Numbered from the stretch's first letter, positions 1-9,466 are shown. The stretch: DNA of 64,000 nucleotides from an uncultured Chryseobacterium sp. (GCA_913778085.1 CAJYXJ010000064.1:104434-168433); one strand, 5' to 3'. The notes: generated by a model from the sequence alone, not told the origin. Program-made: numbers and translations.

Positions 1-55
1 TACAAACTTTAATGACATTTTTTCAATTCCGGAAACATATATTGGAAAAAAATTA

Positions 56-63
56 TAAATTTG
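56..63 (+). promoter_or_regulatory. -7 promoter box
   Basis: TAAATTTG fits the Bacteroidota -7 consensus TAnnTTTG and lies 18 bases before the small lipoprotein gene. Confidence 0.5.
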
Positions 64-81
64 GAAAACTAAAAAATAATA

Positions 82-444
82 ATGAAAGCATCTGTACTTT
101 TAAAATCATCTTTATTGACATCGTTATTTGTAATTTCTTCTTGTGCTACCACCAAATATAGTATGGATACTGCTAAAAATGATTACTCCAATCTTGAGGC
201 AGGAAAAATGTATACGGTCATGATGAGGGATGGTTCAAAAAATCAAAAAATGTTATTCCGTAATGTGGAGGGAGATAACCTGATCGGAACTGCAGGCAGA
301 AAAGACAGTACGGTGGTAACGATTCCAAAGGCTAATGTAGCAGCGGTAAGAGACAGCAGAAAAGCCGGCATGGCTACCGGAGCTGTGGTAATCGGAGCAG
401 CAGGTGTAGCAGCGTTGGTATTCAGTGCTTCAAGAGCGGACTAA
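82..444 (+). CDS. small lipoprotein of unknown function
   Basis: 120 residues. The N-terminus is a lipoprotein signal: a hydrophobic stretch ends in the lipobox VISSC with the acylated Cys at residue 21, so the protein should be anchored in a membrane. The middle (about 40-90) reads like a small beta-rich domain (GKMYTVMMRDGSK...), and the end (about 95-116) is a Gly/Ala-rich hydrophobic stretch that could be a glycine-zipper-like membrane segment. I do not recognise a named family and assign no function. A -7 box lies just upstream and a terminator follows at 501-534, so it looks like a single-gene unit. Confidence 0.8.
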   Translation: MKASVLLKSSLLTSLFVISSCATTKYSMDTAKNDYSNLEAGKMYTVMMRDGSKNQKMLFRNVEGDNLIGTAGRKDSTVVTIPKANVAAVRDSRKAGMATGAVVIGAAGVAALVFSASRAD

Positions 445-500
445 AATAGATTTTATCTTTTAGCCGTCATTTAATTTTTCATTCAAAAAAATAACCATAC

Positions 501-534
501 AATAGCTTCAAATGAATATTTGAGGCTATTTTTG
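501..534 (+). terminator. rho-independent terminator
   Basis: AATAGCTTCAAAT pairs with ATTTGAGGCTATT (one G-U pair) and is followed by TTT. Its 3' end is shared with the -7 box of the next gene. Confidence 0.75.
527..534 (+). promoter_or_regulatory. -7 box overlapping the terminator
   Basis: TATTTTTG fits TAnnTTTG. It uses the descending stem end and T-tract of the preceding terminator and lies 4 bases before the MFS gene start at 539, predicting a leaderless mRNA. Confidence 0.5.
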
Positions 535-538
535 TCGG

Positions 539-1774
539 ATGATGTCGTTTACCCCGTTACAGACGTTGAAAAATGTCGAATTCCGGAACCTTCTTACGGG
601 AAGATTTTTTATTGTCCTTGCTTTCAGAATGCTCGCTACGCTACTCGGATGGTGGGTATACCAATTAACAAAAGACCCTTTTTCTATCGGACTGATCGGT
701 CTTTCGGAAGTTATTCCGGCCGTGAGCTGTGCCCTGTATGCAGGCCACGTTATCGATATGAATGAAAAGAAAAAACTGCTGCTCATCTGCAACTATGCAT
801 ATATCTTCCTGATCGGGCTACTGCTGATTCCTGCTTTTCTGGATGTCAGAATGCATTTCTCGGGACATCAGATCACTTATTTTATTTATGGTGTTATTTT
901 TTTTACAGGAATTGCCCGGGCGTTCATCGGCCCGATTATTCCGGTTATGATTCCAAAAATCGTAAAAAAGGATAACCTTCCGAATGCAGTTACCCTGAAT
1001 CAGGCCACTTTTCTTATTTCATCGGTCTGCGGACACGCGGTGGGCGGCTTTTTGATCGGCTATATCGGGATCAGGTGGACATTGGTGGTGATCATCGCTC
1101 TAATCTTTCTGGCTTCTCTGTTCTTTTTTCAACTAAATAAACAACATTCCGAATACAAAAAAGAGAATATTAACGTTATGGATAGTATGCGGGAAGGAAT
1201 TTCTTACATTTTTAAGACGAAAGAAATTCTGGGAGCGCTGTGTTTGGATATGTTTGCCGTCCTTTTCGGAGGTGCCGTTGCGATGATTCCGGTCTATGCA
1301 ACCGACATTCTGAAAGTAGGAGCGGAAGGTTTCGGATTGCTGAATGCCGCATCCGATATAGGATCAATGTGCATCATTACCATTTTATCGGTTGTTCCTT
1401 TAAAAAAAAACCAAGGAAAGATTTTATTGGCCGTTGTTACAGGATTCGGGCTTTGTATTATCGGATTCGGGCTTTCGACCTGGTATTGGCTTTCTTTTAT
1501 GTTCCTTATGATGAGTGGCATGCTGGACGGAATTTCTGTGGTGATCCGGGGAACTATCGTTCAACTGAAAACACCGGATAACATCAGAGGACGTGTAATG
1601 AGTGTAAACTCAATATTCATCATGTCCAGCAACGAAATGGGCCAGTTTGAAAGCGGGCTTTCCGCCAAATTGTTTGGGGTGGTCCGTTCGGTCGTTTTCG
1701 GAGGCATGATGACCGTGTTAGTGGCACTGGTAGTGGGAAGTACCAATCCCAAACTACGAAAAATGCAATATTAA
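539..1774 (+). CDS. MFS transporter (EntS/MFS_3-like)
   Basis: 411 residues, the usual size of a 12-helix major facilitator. Hydrophobic segments run through most of the chain, with a charged central loop near 200-215 (NKQHSEYKKENINVMD). The late motif RGRVMSVNSIF (about 350-360) resembles the MFS_3 branch that includes enterobactin exporter EntS and macrolide efflux proteins, so export of a small molecule is likely, but the substrate cannot be read. Start ATG 539 is chosen because the -7 box ends at 534; ATG 542 directly follows and is an alternative. It appears to be a single-gene unit. Confidence 0.85.
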   Translation: MMSFTPLQTLKNVEFRNLLTGRFFIVLAFRMLATLLGWWVYQLTKDPFSIGLIGLSEVIPAVSCALYAGHVIDMNEKKKLLLICNYAYIFLIGLLLIPAFLDVRMHFSGHQITYFIYGVIFFTGIARAFIGPIIPVMIPKIVKKDNLPNAVTLNQATFLISSVCGHAVGGFLIGYIGIRWTLVVIIALIFLASLFFFQLNKQHSEYKKENINVMDSMREGISYIFKTKEILGALCLDMFAVLFGGAVAMIPVYATDILKVGAEGFGLLNAASDIGSMCIITILSVVPLKKNQGKILLAVVTGFGLCIIGFGLSTWYWLSFMFLMMSGMLDGISVVIRGTIVQLKTPDNIRGRVMSVNSIFIMSSNEMGQFESGLSAKLFGVVRSVVFGGMMTVLVALVVGSTNPKLRKMQY

Positions 1775-1836
1775 GACAATATGAGCTAATTTATTAAATT
1801 AATCTTAAAAACTTTAAATTAAGGTTAATAATTTTT

Positions 1837-1844
1837 TATATTTG
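1837..1844 (+). promoter_or_regulatory. -7 promoter box
   Basis: TATATTTG fits TAnnTTTG, 20 bases before the start at 1865. Confidence 0.5.
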
Positions 1845-1864
1845 TGATATAAAATTCCCCCTAC

Positions 1865-2473
1865 ATGAAAAAAACTTTACTTATTTTATTTTCCGCCTTA
1901 AGCTGCTGCTTCTACGCACAGTCCTATTCGGAAAAAGAATTTCAACAAGCTGTTGGGCAGGTGAATGCTGCGAAAACAGAAAATGATTATGACAATGCTT
2001 TCAAAAAGCTTTCGATGTTTACTTCAACAAAGCCTACCGACAGGTGGCAGGCTTATTATTATGCCGCGGTTTCGATGTATCTGAAAGCGGAATCCAGCCT
2101 GAAAAAAGGTTCGGGCCAGGAAGGTGCCGAAGCCAATGCATTTGCCTCGAAATATGCCAATGCGGCAAAAGCCAGCCAAAGCAATACTGAAACCGACGTT
2201 TTAACGGGGTTGATCGCCGTTCAGAAAATGCAGATCAGCAACAGCAAAGACGCACAAGATTTGAGAATGATTTCGGAGCTGGCATCAAAAGCCGGATCCG
2301 ATATGCCCAACAATCCGAGAGCCGCTATTTTAAAGGCTAAAATACAGGAGCAAATGGGAAATAAAGAGAATGCTGAAAAACTGTTTCAGCAGGCAAAGAG
2401 TGGATTTGAGAGTAAAAGTTCTTCGGCAGGATTTGCTCCGAACTGGGGTAGACAGTTAATTCTAAACAATTAA
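1865..2473 (+). CDS. secreted TPR-like helical protein, function unknown
   Basis: 202 residues. A Sec signal peptide occupies about 1-18 (hydrophobic core then CCFYAQ). The mature part is Ala/Lys/Gln-rich and predicted helical, with a pattern like tetratricopeptide repeats: aromatic pairs at RWQAYYYAAVSMYLKAE and, near the C-terminus, PRAAILKAKIQEQMGNKENA followed by EKLFQQAKSGFES. That suggests a periplasmic or surface protein-protein interaction scaffold. The next gene, a T9SS-exported surface protein, starts 37 bases downstream with no terminator between, so co-transcription is likely. No named family recognised. Confidence 0.8.
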   Translation: MKKTLLILFSALSCCFYAQSYSEKEFQQAVGQVNAAKTENDYDNAFKKLSMFTSTKPTDRWQAYYYAAVSMYLKAESSLKKGSGQEGAEANAFASKYANAAKASQSNTETDVLTGLIAVQKMQISNSKDAQDLRMISELASKAGSDMPNNPRAAILKAKIQEQMGNKENAEKLFQQAKSGFESKSSSAGFAPNWGRQLILNN

Positions 2474-2510
2474 ACCTCCCGGAATTCATAATTTTTAAAA
2501 AATGATTAAA

Positions 2511-4580
2511 ATGAAGAAAATTCTATTCATTTTTCTGATGATTTTATCTCAGATTACTTTTGGACAATCCAGTTCAGACTGCGGCGGTAACGTTCAGGTC
2601 TGTGGAAATACGCCCATTTCTTTTACACCAACAGGTCCCGGAAATGTCCTGGAAACATTGGGAGGATGTCTTTTTGCGGAACATTTTTCCATCTGGTATA
2701 CGTTTACGGTAGCCACTTCGGGTACTTTAACCTTTACCATTAACCCGAATGTTGCATCTACAGATTATGACTGGGCAGTATACGGACCCAACGTAACATG
2801 TTCCAACCTCGGATCTCCTATCAGATGTAACTATTCAGGGACTTCAGGTCCAACAGGACTGAATATGACCAATACCAATACTTCATCTACTGCCGCAGGA
2901 TCTCCTTTCTGTTCTTATATGGATGTAGTGGCAGGACAGACTTATTATCTTATTGTAGACAACTTCCAGTCTACTACAAACGGATTCGTGCTGACATGGG
3001 GCGGTACCGCAACCCTGGTCTCTCCATTTAACAGCGCCTATCAGCCTTATCCTTTCTTACCACCGGGAAATCCGGCCGCTAACCCTAATGATCCGAGAGA
3101 GGTTATTGTCTGTTCAAACCCTGCTGTATTTGACTTTACAACTTTAAGTGCCGGAATTATTAATAATAATCCGAACTTCAACGTTTCTTATTATTATAAC
3201 TCAAACGATGCGATTTCAGGAAATAATCCGATCACCACACCTATCACGGTGAATACAACGGATATTTATTATTACGCCATTACTTACTCGGTTCCCGGAG
3301 CACCTGCCACGGCAATTAACCGTTGCCGTATCCCCGGTAAATTTAAATTTATACAGCGGGCCATCACCGGCACCAATGCTACCCTGACCAAGTGTAATAA
3401 CAATAACATGGGAACTGCAGTTTTTGATCTTACCACTGCCAATGTGACCACGGATCCTGCGCTGACAAAAAAATATTATCCGACCCTTGCAGATCTTAAT
3501 GCAGGAACCAATGAAATTACAAATCCTTATCAATACATATCGGCGGGAGGTGATGTTTACGTTTTGCTGACTTCCCCTTACGGATGTAAAGCAACTGCGA
3601 AAATTACATTAAGCTTCTTCCCCGTTGTAACCGTTATGGATGTTACCCTGAGATCATGCTATATTCCAGCAAATCCTGCAACGGCTTCATTTGACCTTAC
3701 TTCCGCTTCGGTAACATCGCAGACCGCGACCAAGAAATATTATCCGTCTATAACGGATGCCGTAGCCGGAACCAATGAAATACTGAATCCTACAACTTTT
3801 GTTTCTCCAAACGGAGTTGTTTTCGTAAAAGTAACTGATGCCAACGGATGTTATAATGTAGCTAAGGTAACGCTGGTTGTTCTTCCTCCGGTATACTCCA
3901 GCCTCCTTGAAGATAAAATTATCTGTATGGAAGATACTACCACGCTGGATGCTGGACCGGGATTTACTTCCTATAAATGGAGTACCGGTGCCACATCACA
4001 GACAATCAGCAATGTATCTGTAGGGACTTATTGGGTGGATCTGAAAACAGGAGATTGCGTTACAAGACAGACCGTAAAAGTCTATCCTTCCGAGCAGCCT
4101 GTTGTTTCAAATATTGATATTACCAACAACACCGTTACCGCAAATGTTGTTGGAGGAACGCCGCCTTACAAATACTCACTGGACGGCATCAAATGGCAGG
4201 ATTCCAATGTCTTTAATAACGTTCCGAGAGGTGACAATACCATTTTTGTAAAAGATGGATATGACTGTGATCCTATTACGATAAACATAGTGATCCCGAA
4301 CCTTGTAAATGTAATTACACCTAATGGAGACGGCGTAAACGATGTAATTGACTATTCCGCGTTAGCCGGTAAAAAAGGTTTGGTCTTCACCATCTACGAC
4401 AGATACGGTGTAAAAGTAGGCCAGGCCGATAAATCCACCGGTTACAAATGGGACGGAACTACACTGGGTAAAAAAGTTCCTACAGGAACTTACTGGTACT
4501 CGGTAGAGTGGAATGAAAATGACAAGAAAAATACACCATTTAAATTCTCCGGATGGGTAATGGTGAAAAACAGAGAATAA
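2511..4580 (+). CDS. T9SS type B sorting domain surface protein (copy A1)
   Basis: 689 residues from ATG 2511; an in-frame ATG at 2502 would add MIK before the signal peptide. Signal peptide about 1-19 (ends TFGQS). Residues about 20-170 form a beta-sandwich-like domain (VCGNTPISF, WYTFTVATSGTLTFTI, YYLIVDNF, LTWGG). Then come repeats of about 75 residues with the signatures CNNNN, FDLTxA, YYPT-AD, AGTNEI and a closing GC. After an Ig-like region (TTTLDAGPGF, WSTGAT, YSLDGIKWQDSN) the end is a gliding-motility-type C-terminal domain (NVITPNGDGVNDV, YDRYG, KWDGT, TGTYWYSVEW, GWVMVKNRE), the type B signal for export by the T9SS. It is the close paralogue of the next gene in its N-terminal domain, but its tail is closer to the copy at 11879. 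A role in adhesion or gliding is inference. Confidence 0.9.
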   Translation: MKKILFIFLMILSQITFGQSSSDCGGNVQVCGNTPISFTPTGPGNVLETLGGCLFAEHFSIWYTFTVATSGTLTFTINPNVASTDYDWAVYGPNVTCSNLGSPIRCNYSGTSGPTGLNMTNTNTSSTAAGSPFCSYMDVVAGQTYYLIVDNFQSTTNGFVLTWGGTATLVSPFNSAYQPYPFLPPGNPAANPNDPREVIVCSNPAVFDFTTLSAGIINNNPNFNVSYYYNSNDAISGNNPITTPITVNTTDIYYYAITYSVPGAPATAINRCRIPGKFKFIQRAITGTNATLTKCNNNNMGTAVFDLTTANVTTDPALTKKYYPTLADLNAGTNEITNPYQYISAGGDVYVLLTSPYGCKATAKITLSFFPVVTVMDVTLRSCYIPANPATASFDLTSASVTSQTATKKYYPSITDAVAGTNEILNPTTFVSPNGVVFVKVTDANGCYNVAKVTLVVLPPVYSSLLEDKIICMEDTTTLDAGPGFTSYKWSTGATSQTISNVSVGTYWVDLKTGDCVTRQTVKVYPSEQPVVSNIDITNNTVTANVVGGTPPYKYSLDGIKWQDSNVFNNVPRGDNTIFVKDGYDCDPITINIVIPNLVNVITPNGDGVNDVIDYSALAGKKGLVFTIYDRYGVKVGQADKSTGYKWDGTTLGKKVPTGTYWYSVEWNENDKKNTPFKFSGWVMVKNRE

Positions 4581-4597
4581 AGCTAGAAATAGCAGGA

Positions 4598-4628
4598 AAA
4601 AAAACCGCTTGGTAAAAGCGGTTTTTTT
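4598..4628 (+). terminator. rho-independent terminator
   Basis: AACCGCTT and AAGCGGTT pair around a short loop, followed by seven T. It ends the A1 transcript. Confidence 0.85.
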
Positions 4629-4672
4629 CACATTAATAAAAAAGAAATTTAATTATATAAAATCAAGTTACA

Positions 4673-7015
4673 ATGAAGAAATTACTACTTCTGACTGTCT
4701 TGTTTCTGTCGCAATTGCTTTTTTCACAATCCGATTGTATATCAGCAATTCCGGTGTGCGGAAACTCCGACATCTCTTACAATCCAAGTAGTTCGGGAAC
4801 CATTCAGGAAGCCACCGCGGCAAGCTGTCTGGATGTGGAGCATTATTCCGTTTGGTATGTTTTTACCGCTGCAACTACCGGAACCATCGAGTTTACCATT
4901 ACACCAAATACCGTTCCCGGCGTAACGCATTATGATTATGACTTTGCGGTTTACGGGCCGAACATCAACTGCGCTACCTGGGATTTCGGTAACGCCATCC
5001 GATGTAACTTCTCCGGACTTACAGGACCGACAGGTTTAAGCTCAACCATTACAGGTAGCCAGTGGGAAGCGCCTTTGAACGTAACGGCAGGGGAAACTTA
5101 TTATCTTCTGATTGACAATTATATTCCGAGTAACCCTTACGGATTTTCATTAACCTGGGGAGGGACAGCTACGTTGACTTCCGCATTTAACGATCCGGCA
5201 TTGACGCCAAATCCATTTATTACGCCGGGAGCACCGGCAGCAAACCCGGCCGATCCGAATGAGATCCTGAAATGTGCCTTACCGACCATGTTCGACTTCA
5301 GTACATTATCTGCAGGCATTATCAATAACAATCCGAACTTTACCGTATCTTATCACTTAACAAGTAACGATGCGATCACAGGAACTGCACCAATTACCAC
5401 TCCGATTATGGTAAATGCAACTTCCATCTATTATTACCGAATCAAGTATACGGATCCTGTAGATCCTACCAATCCTAAAAACGGCTGTTTCCAGGTTGGA
5501 AAGTTCAAATTCCGGTCGGGAAATATTGTGGTAAACAATGCTACGATAACAGCGTGTAATTATGATGATACCGGCATCGGTTATTTCGATTTAAATTCCG
5601 CAAATGTTTACGGACCTACCAATGTAGTAAAAACGTATTATCCGACGATGGCAGATCTTACTGCAGGGACCAACCAGATTACCACCCCTTCATCGTATGC
5701 TTCCGCCCCTAAAAAAGTATATGTAAAAATTGTTACCAGTGAAGGATGTGTAGGAACCGGAGAAATCACACTGCAGTTTCTACCGCCTCTTACAGTGCTT
5801 TCAGCTACTGTAAAAGCCTGTAACAATAACAACGCAGGAAACGGAGTATTTGATTTAACAATACCGGATGTTTATCCTTCGTCTACAAACATTACGAAAA
5901 AATACTATTCTACCCTGGCGGATATGAATGCAGGAACCAACGAGATTACCAATCCTGCTGCTTATACTTCTGCTGCACCGAAAACCGTATATGTAAAAGT
6001 AAGAACGCCGCAGGGATGTACCGGATACAACCAGATAAGCCTGCAATACAATCCTATAGTTGTGGTAAATGATGCCAGTGTAGAGGAATGCTATATTGAA
6101 TCCAACATTACCTTTGCTGCCTTTAACCTTAAAGCAGTAAACGTAACCTCACAAACAGGGGTTACCATGAAGTACTTTAAAACCCAGGCTGATGCCCTGG
6201 CAGGAACAAATGAAATCATCAATGCGGATACGTATATTGCAACGACAGGCGTTGCTTATGTAAGAGTAACGAACACCCAGGGCTGTTTTGCGATTGCGAA
6301 AATCAACCTGAAAGTTTTACCTCCGGTAAAATCAAGCGTCCTGAAAGACAAGATTATTTGTATTGAAAATAAAACGACACTGGATGCGGGACCTGGATTT
6401 GATGGTTACGAATGGAGCACCGGTGCTACGACTTCATCTATCACCAATGTAGGAGCAGGAGCATATTGGGTAAAACTGAAAACAGGAAAATGCTGGACTT
6501 TACAGGAAGTAAAAGTAAACGCTTCCGCTCAGCCGGTCATTACCAATATTGAGATCAACAATGATTCATTCACCATAACTGTTAACGGCGGAAAAGGCCC
6601 TTACCAATATTCACTGGACGGCATCAACTGGCAGGACTCCAACACCTTTACCGGACTTCCGAGAGGTGAAAATAAAGTGTATGTAAGAGATTCCTACAAT
6701 TGTAATCCGATCAGTGTTCAGGTAACGGTTCCGAACCTTCTGAACGCCATCACACCAAATGGGGACAACAAAAACGATTATATCGATTACTCGGCTCTGG
6801 CTTATAAGAAAAACCTTGTTTTCACTGTTTATGACAGATACGGAAATATGATCTACAAAGCCGATAAAATCAGAAATTACACTTGGGACGGTACTTCCAA
6901 CGGTAAAAAAATTGTTACAGGAACCTACTGGTACACGATTACATGGAATGAAAATGATAAGAACAATACCGAAACGAAGTACAGCGGATGGGTATTGGTG
7001 AAAAATATCAACTAA
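4673..7015 (+). CDS. T9SS type B sorting domain surface protein (copy A2)
   Basis: 780 residues. Signal peptide about 1-18 (LLFSQS). The N-terminal domain matches that of copy A1 (AIPVCGNSDISYNPSSSGTI, VWYVFTAATTGTIEFTI, YYLLIDNY, LTWGGTATL). It has one more 75-residue repeat than A1, which accounts for most of its extra length; repeat signatures are CNNNNAG, FDL, YYSTLADMNAGTNEI. The last repeat (KTQADALAGTNEI) and the type B C-terminal domain (NAITPNGDNKNDY, YDRYGN, TWDGTSNGKKI, TGTYWYTITW, GWVLVKNIN) match the tail of the gene at 9467 better than that of A1. No TAnnTTTG box is seen just upstream, so the promoter is unclear; a terminator separates it from A1. Confidence 0.9.
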   Translation: MKKLLLLTVLFLSQLLFSQSDCISAIPVCGNSDISYNPSSSGTIQEATAASCLDVEHYSVWYVFTAATTGTIEFTITPNTVPGVTHYDYDFAVYGPNINCATWDFGNAIRCNFSGLTGPTGLSSTITGSQWEAPLNVTAGETYYLLIDNYIPSNPYGFSLTWGGTATLTSAFNDPALTPNPFITPGAPAANPADPNEILKCALPTMFDFSTLSAGIINNNPNFTVSYHLTSNDAITGTAPITTPIMVNATSIYYYRIKYTDPVDPTNPKNGCFQVGKFKFRSGNIVVNNATITACNYDDTGIGYFDLNSANVYGPTNVVKTYYPTMADLTAGTNQITTPSSYASAPKKVYVKIVTSEGCVGTGEITLQFLPPLTVLSATVKACNNNNAGNGVFDLTIPDVYPSSTNITKKYYSTLADMNAGTNEITNPAAYTSAAPKTVYVKVRTPQGCTGYNQISLQYNPIVVVNDASVEECYIESNITFAAFNLKAVNVTSQTGVTMKYFKTQADALAGTNEIINADTYIATTGVAYVRVTNTQGCFAIAKINLKVLPPVKSSVLKDKIICIENKTTLDAGPGFDGYEWSTGATTSSITNVGAGAYWVKLKTGKCWTLQEVKVNASAQPVITNIEINNDSFTITVNGGKGPYQYSLDGINWQDSNTFTGLPRGENKVYVRDSYNCNPISVQVTVPNLLNAITPNGDNKNDYIDYSALAYKKNLVFTVYDRYGNMIYKADKIRNYTWDGTSNGKKIVTGTYWYTITWNENDKNNTETKYSGWVLVKNIN

Positions 7016-7040
7016 AAGAATTCATTCAGTTTCAAATAAA

Positions 7041-7071
7041 AAAATCACCTCAAAAATGAGGTGATTTTTTT
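7041..7071 (+). terminator. rho-independent terminator
   Basis: AAATCACCTCA and TGAGGTGATTT form a perfect stem with a 4-base A loop and a T-tract. Confidence 0.9.
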
Positions 7072-7167
7072 ATGCACATGATCTTAACCTCTCTCCTACA
7101 ATGAATCCGGGCAAAATTGTGTTTATAAATTGTTGAATACTATTTTTTAATTGATTTTCAAAAAAAC

Positions 7168-7175
7168 TATCTTTG
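7168..7175 (+). promoter_or_regulatory. dnaB -7 box, near-leaderless
   Basis: TATCTTTG fits TAnnTTTG and ends 7 bases before the dnaB ATG at 7183. Confidence 0.55.
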
Positions 7176-7182
7176 CAGAACT

Positions 7183-8775
7183 ATGGCGCAGAAAGAAACA
7201 TTATCTACCTTGACGAACGGAAACTTTGCAAAAGAACTCTCTATCGCGGATGGGAAAATGCCTCCCAACGCATTGGACTTCGAAAGACTGGTGATCGGAA
7301 CTTTTTTAATTGATAAGAAAGGACTTGATCACTCCATCGATCTGCTCACGCCGGAGGTTTTTTATGATCCGAGACACCAGATAATTTTTTCTACCATTTT
7401 AAAATTATACGAAGGAAATCAGCCGGTAGATTTAATGACCATTATTCAGGCATTGAAAAAAGAAGAAAGACTGAATCTGGCAGGTGGCGACAGCTATATC
7501 ATCGATCTGACGATGGGAGTAAGCTCATCGGCCCACATTGAATACCACGTGCGTGTTATCCTTGAAAAATATATTTTAAGAAGCCTTATTAACGTTTCAG
7601 CCAATGTAATAGACGCTTCTTACAAAGAATCCACCGATGTCTTTGAACTGTTGGACAAAGCGGAACAATCGTTTTTCGAAATCACCAACGGAACGATCAA
7701 GAAAGGATTCGATACGGCAAACTCCTTGGTAAAACAGGCCATTGACACCATCAAATCCCTGAAAGATAAAGAAGGGCTTTCCGGAGTTCCTTCGGGATTT
7801 CGGGATGTGGATAAAGAAACCGGAGGCTGGCAGAATTCCGATCTCATCATCATTGCAGCACGTCCGGCGATGGGAAAAACAGCCTTCCTCCTTTCCATGG
7901 CCAGAAATATTGCCGTGGGACATAAAATCCCGATGGCTCTTTTCTCACTCGAGATGGCCTCCGTACAGCTGATCACCAGGATGATCGCTTCCGAAACAAG
8001 AATTTCATCAGAAAAATTAAGAAAAGGAACATTGGACGACGAAGAATGGCAAAGACTGTTCTCCAACGTGTCCGAACTGGAAAATGCACCTCTATATATA
8101 GACGAAACACCTTCCCTGTCCATCTTCGACTTCCGGGCCAAGTGCAGGAGACTGGTGATGCAACATGGCGTACGGCTGATCATGGTCGATTATCTCCAGC
8201 TGATGACTGCCGGAGGTGGCGGAAAAGGAGTGGGAAACCGGGAGCAGGAGATCTCAATGATTTCCCGTTCACTAAAAGCCATTGCAAAAGAACTGAATGT
8301 TCCGGTAATCGCTCTTTCCCAGCTTTCCCGTAGTGTAGAAACACGCCCCGGAAAACGTCCTCAGCTTTCCGACCTTAGGGAATCCGGAGCGATCGAGCAG
8401 GATGCGGATATCGTATCATTCATTTTCAGACCTGAATATTATAAAATTACCGTTTGGGACAATGATGAAGAAGGACAGGAAACCTCAACGGAAAACCAGG
8501 CCGAACTCATTATCGCAAAGCACAGGAACGGTGCCACTGCCGATGTGCGTCTATCCTTCCTGAAACATTTTGCTAAATTCGGGGATATTGAAGCAGCCTT
8601 TGACGGCGGCATGGGCGGAGGCTATCCATCCGGCTTCAGCACGCCAGAGCCGAGCGGTTTTGACAAAATAAAAACCACCATTCAGCCGGGAGCCGCTTTT
8701 GATTTACCGGACAGTTCGAAACTTTCAGGATCTTCCATGAATGATTTTGACGATGACGACGATTTTCCATTTTAA
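7183..8775 (+). CDS. dnaB: replicative DNA helicase DnaB
   Basis: 530 residues. DnaB is the hexameric ring helicase that unwinds DNA at the replication fork and binds primase. The N-terminal DnaB domain spans about 30-130 (PPNALDFERLVIGTFL), followed by a linker and a RecA-like ATPase domain with Walker A ARPAMGKTA (about 226-234), the Walker B region RLIMVDYLQLM, then SQLSRSVETRPGKRP and DLRESGAIEQDAD, all typical of DnaB. It is longer than E. coli DnaB (471) because of an acidic C-terminal extension ending in DDDDDFPF. That Asp-rich, Phe-ended tail looks like a partner-binding tail such as those that bind SSB-type proteins, but this is inference. It has its own promoter and sits between two T9SS gene pairs. 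Confidence 0.97.
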   Translation: MAQKETLSTLTNGNFAKELSIADGKMPPNALDFERLVIGTFLIDKKGLDHSIDLLTPEVFYDPRHQIIFSTILKLYEGNQPVDLMTIIQALKKEERLNLAGGDSYIIDLTMGVSSSAHIEYHVRVILEKYILRSLINVSANVIDASYKESTDVFELLDKAEQSFFEITNGTIKKGFDTANSLVKQAIDTIKSLKDKEGLSGVPSGFRDVDKETGGWQNSDLIIIAARPAMGKTAFLLSMARNIAVGHKIPMALFSLEMASVQLITRMIASETRISSEKLRKGTLDDEEWQRLFSNVSELENAPLYIDETPSLSIFDFRAKCRRLVMQHGVRLIMVDYLQLMTAGGGGKGVGNREQEISMISRSLKAIAKELNVPVIALSQLSRSVETRPGKRPQLSDLRESGAIEQDADIVSFIFRPEYYKITVWDNDEEGQETSTENQAELIIAKHRNGATADVRLSFLKHFAKFGDIEAAFDGGMGGGYPSGFSTPEPSGFDKIKTTIQPGAAFDLPDSSKLSGSSMNDFDDDDDFPF

Positions 8776-8827
8776 AATAAGGTTGAAACATTCCTGATTT
8801 TTAATTAAATCTTAGCCTTAACCTGAT

Positions 8828-9304
8828 ATGAGAATTGAAATATACACCGATGGCGCTTGCAGCGGAAATCCCGGAAAAGGCGGATACGGAATTCTCATGC
8901 GCGTGCCTGAAAAAAATTATCAGAAAACATTTTCCAAAGGCTTCAGAAAAACCACCAACAACAGAATGGAACTGCTGGCCGTTATTACAGCACTGGAAAA
9001 ACTGAAATCTCCCGATAACGATATCCATATTTATACCGACAGCAAATATGTGGCGGATGCCATCAATCAGAACTGGATTACCGGGTGGATCAAACGCGGC
9101 TGGAAAAATGTAAAAAATCCTGATCTTTGGCAGAAATTTGTTGTACTCTACAACCTCCATAAGCCCAAGATGCATTGGATTAAAGGTCATGCAGGACATT
9201 TTGAAAATGAGCTCTGCGATAAGCTTGCCGTAGCCGCTGCCGCTTCACCGGATCTTGAAATAGACCATTATTTCGAAACTCTGGAAAACAATACTTTATT
9301 CTAA
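8828..9304 (+). CDS. rnhA: ribonuclease HI
   Basis: 158 residues, close to E. coli RNase HI (155). The enzyme cuts the RNA strand of RNA-DNA hybrids, removing primers and R-loops. The four catalytic acids are visible: Asp8 in IYTDGACSGNPG, Glu48 in NRMELLAV, Asp71 in YTDSKYVADAI and Asp131 in GHAGHFENELCDKLA. The basic handle region follows the third acid (GWIKRGWKNVKN). It begins 52 bases after dnaB with no terminator between them, so the two replication genes are probably co-transcribed. Confidence 0.97.
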   Translation: MRIEIYTDGACSGNPGKGGYGILMRVPEKNYQKTFSKGFRKTTNNRMELLAVITALEKLKSPDNDIHIYTDSKYVADAINQNWITGWIKRGWKNVKNPDLWQKFVVLYNLHKPKMHWIKGHAGHFENELCDKLAVAAAASPDLEIDHYFETLENNTLF

Positions 9305-9430
9305 TATTTACCACTACCACTCCGATCGAAAATTTTCATTATTTACTCTTTAAACTTATCATTTTTTAATAAATAACCATCATTTCCGGCAAAATTAACA
9401 TTGAATACATATTTATTGGTTGGGATTTAA

Positions 9431-9438
9431 TATCTTTG
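9431..9438 (+). promoter_or_regulatory. -7 promoter box
   Basis: TATCTTTG fits TAnnTTTG. TTGG at 9416-9419 is at the right distance for a -33 element. The start codon is 28 bases downstream. Confidence 0.55.
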
Positions 9439-9466
9439 ACAAGTCTAATTTAAAGTATCATTATAT

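Noticed and set aside
3400-6060. Regular repeats in the T9SS genes, checked for a CRISPR array
   Set aside because: They are protein-level repeats of about 75 residues inside open frames, varied at the DNA level.
7620-8183. 187-codon minus-strand frame
   Set aside because: Shadow of the DnaB ATPase domain.
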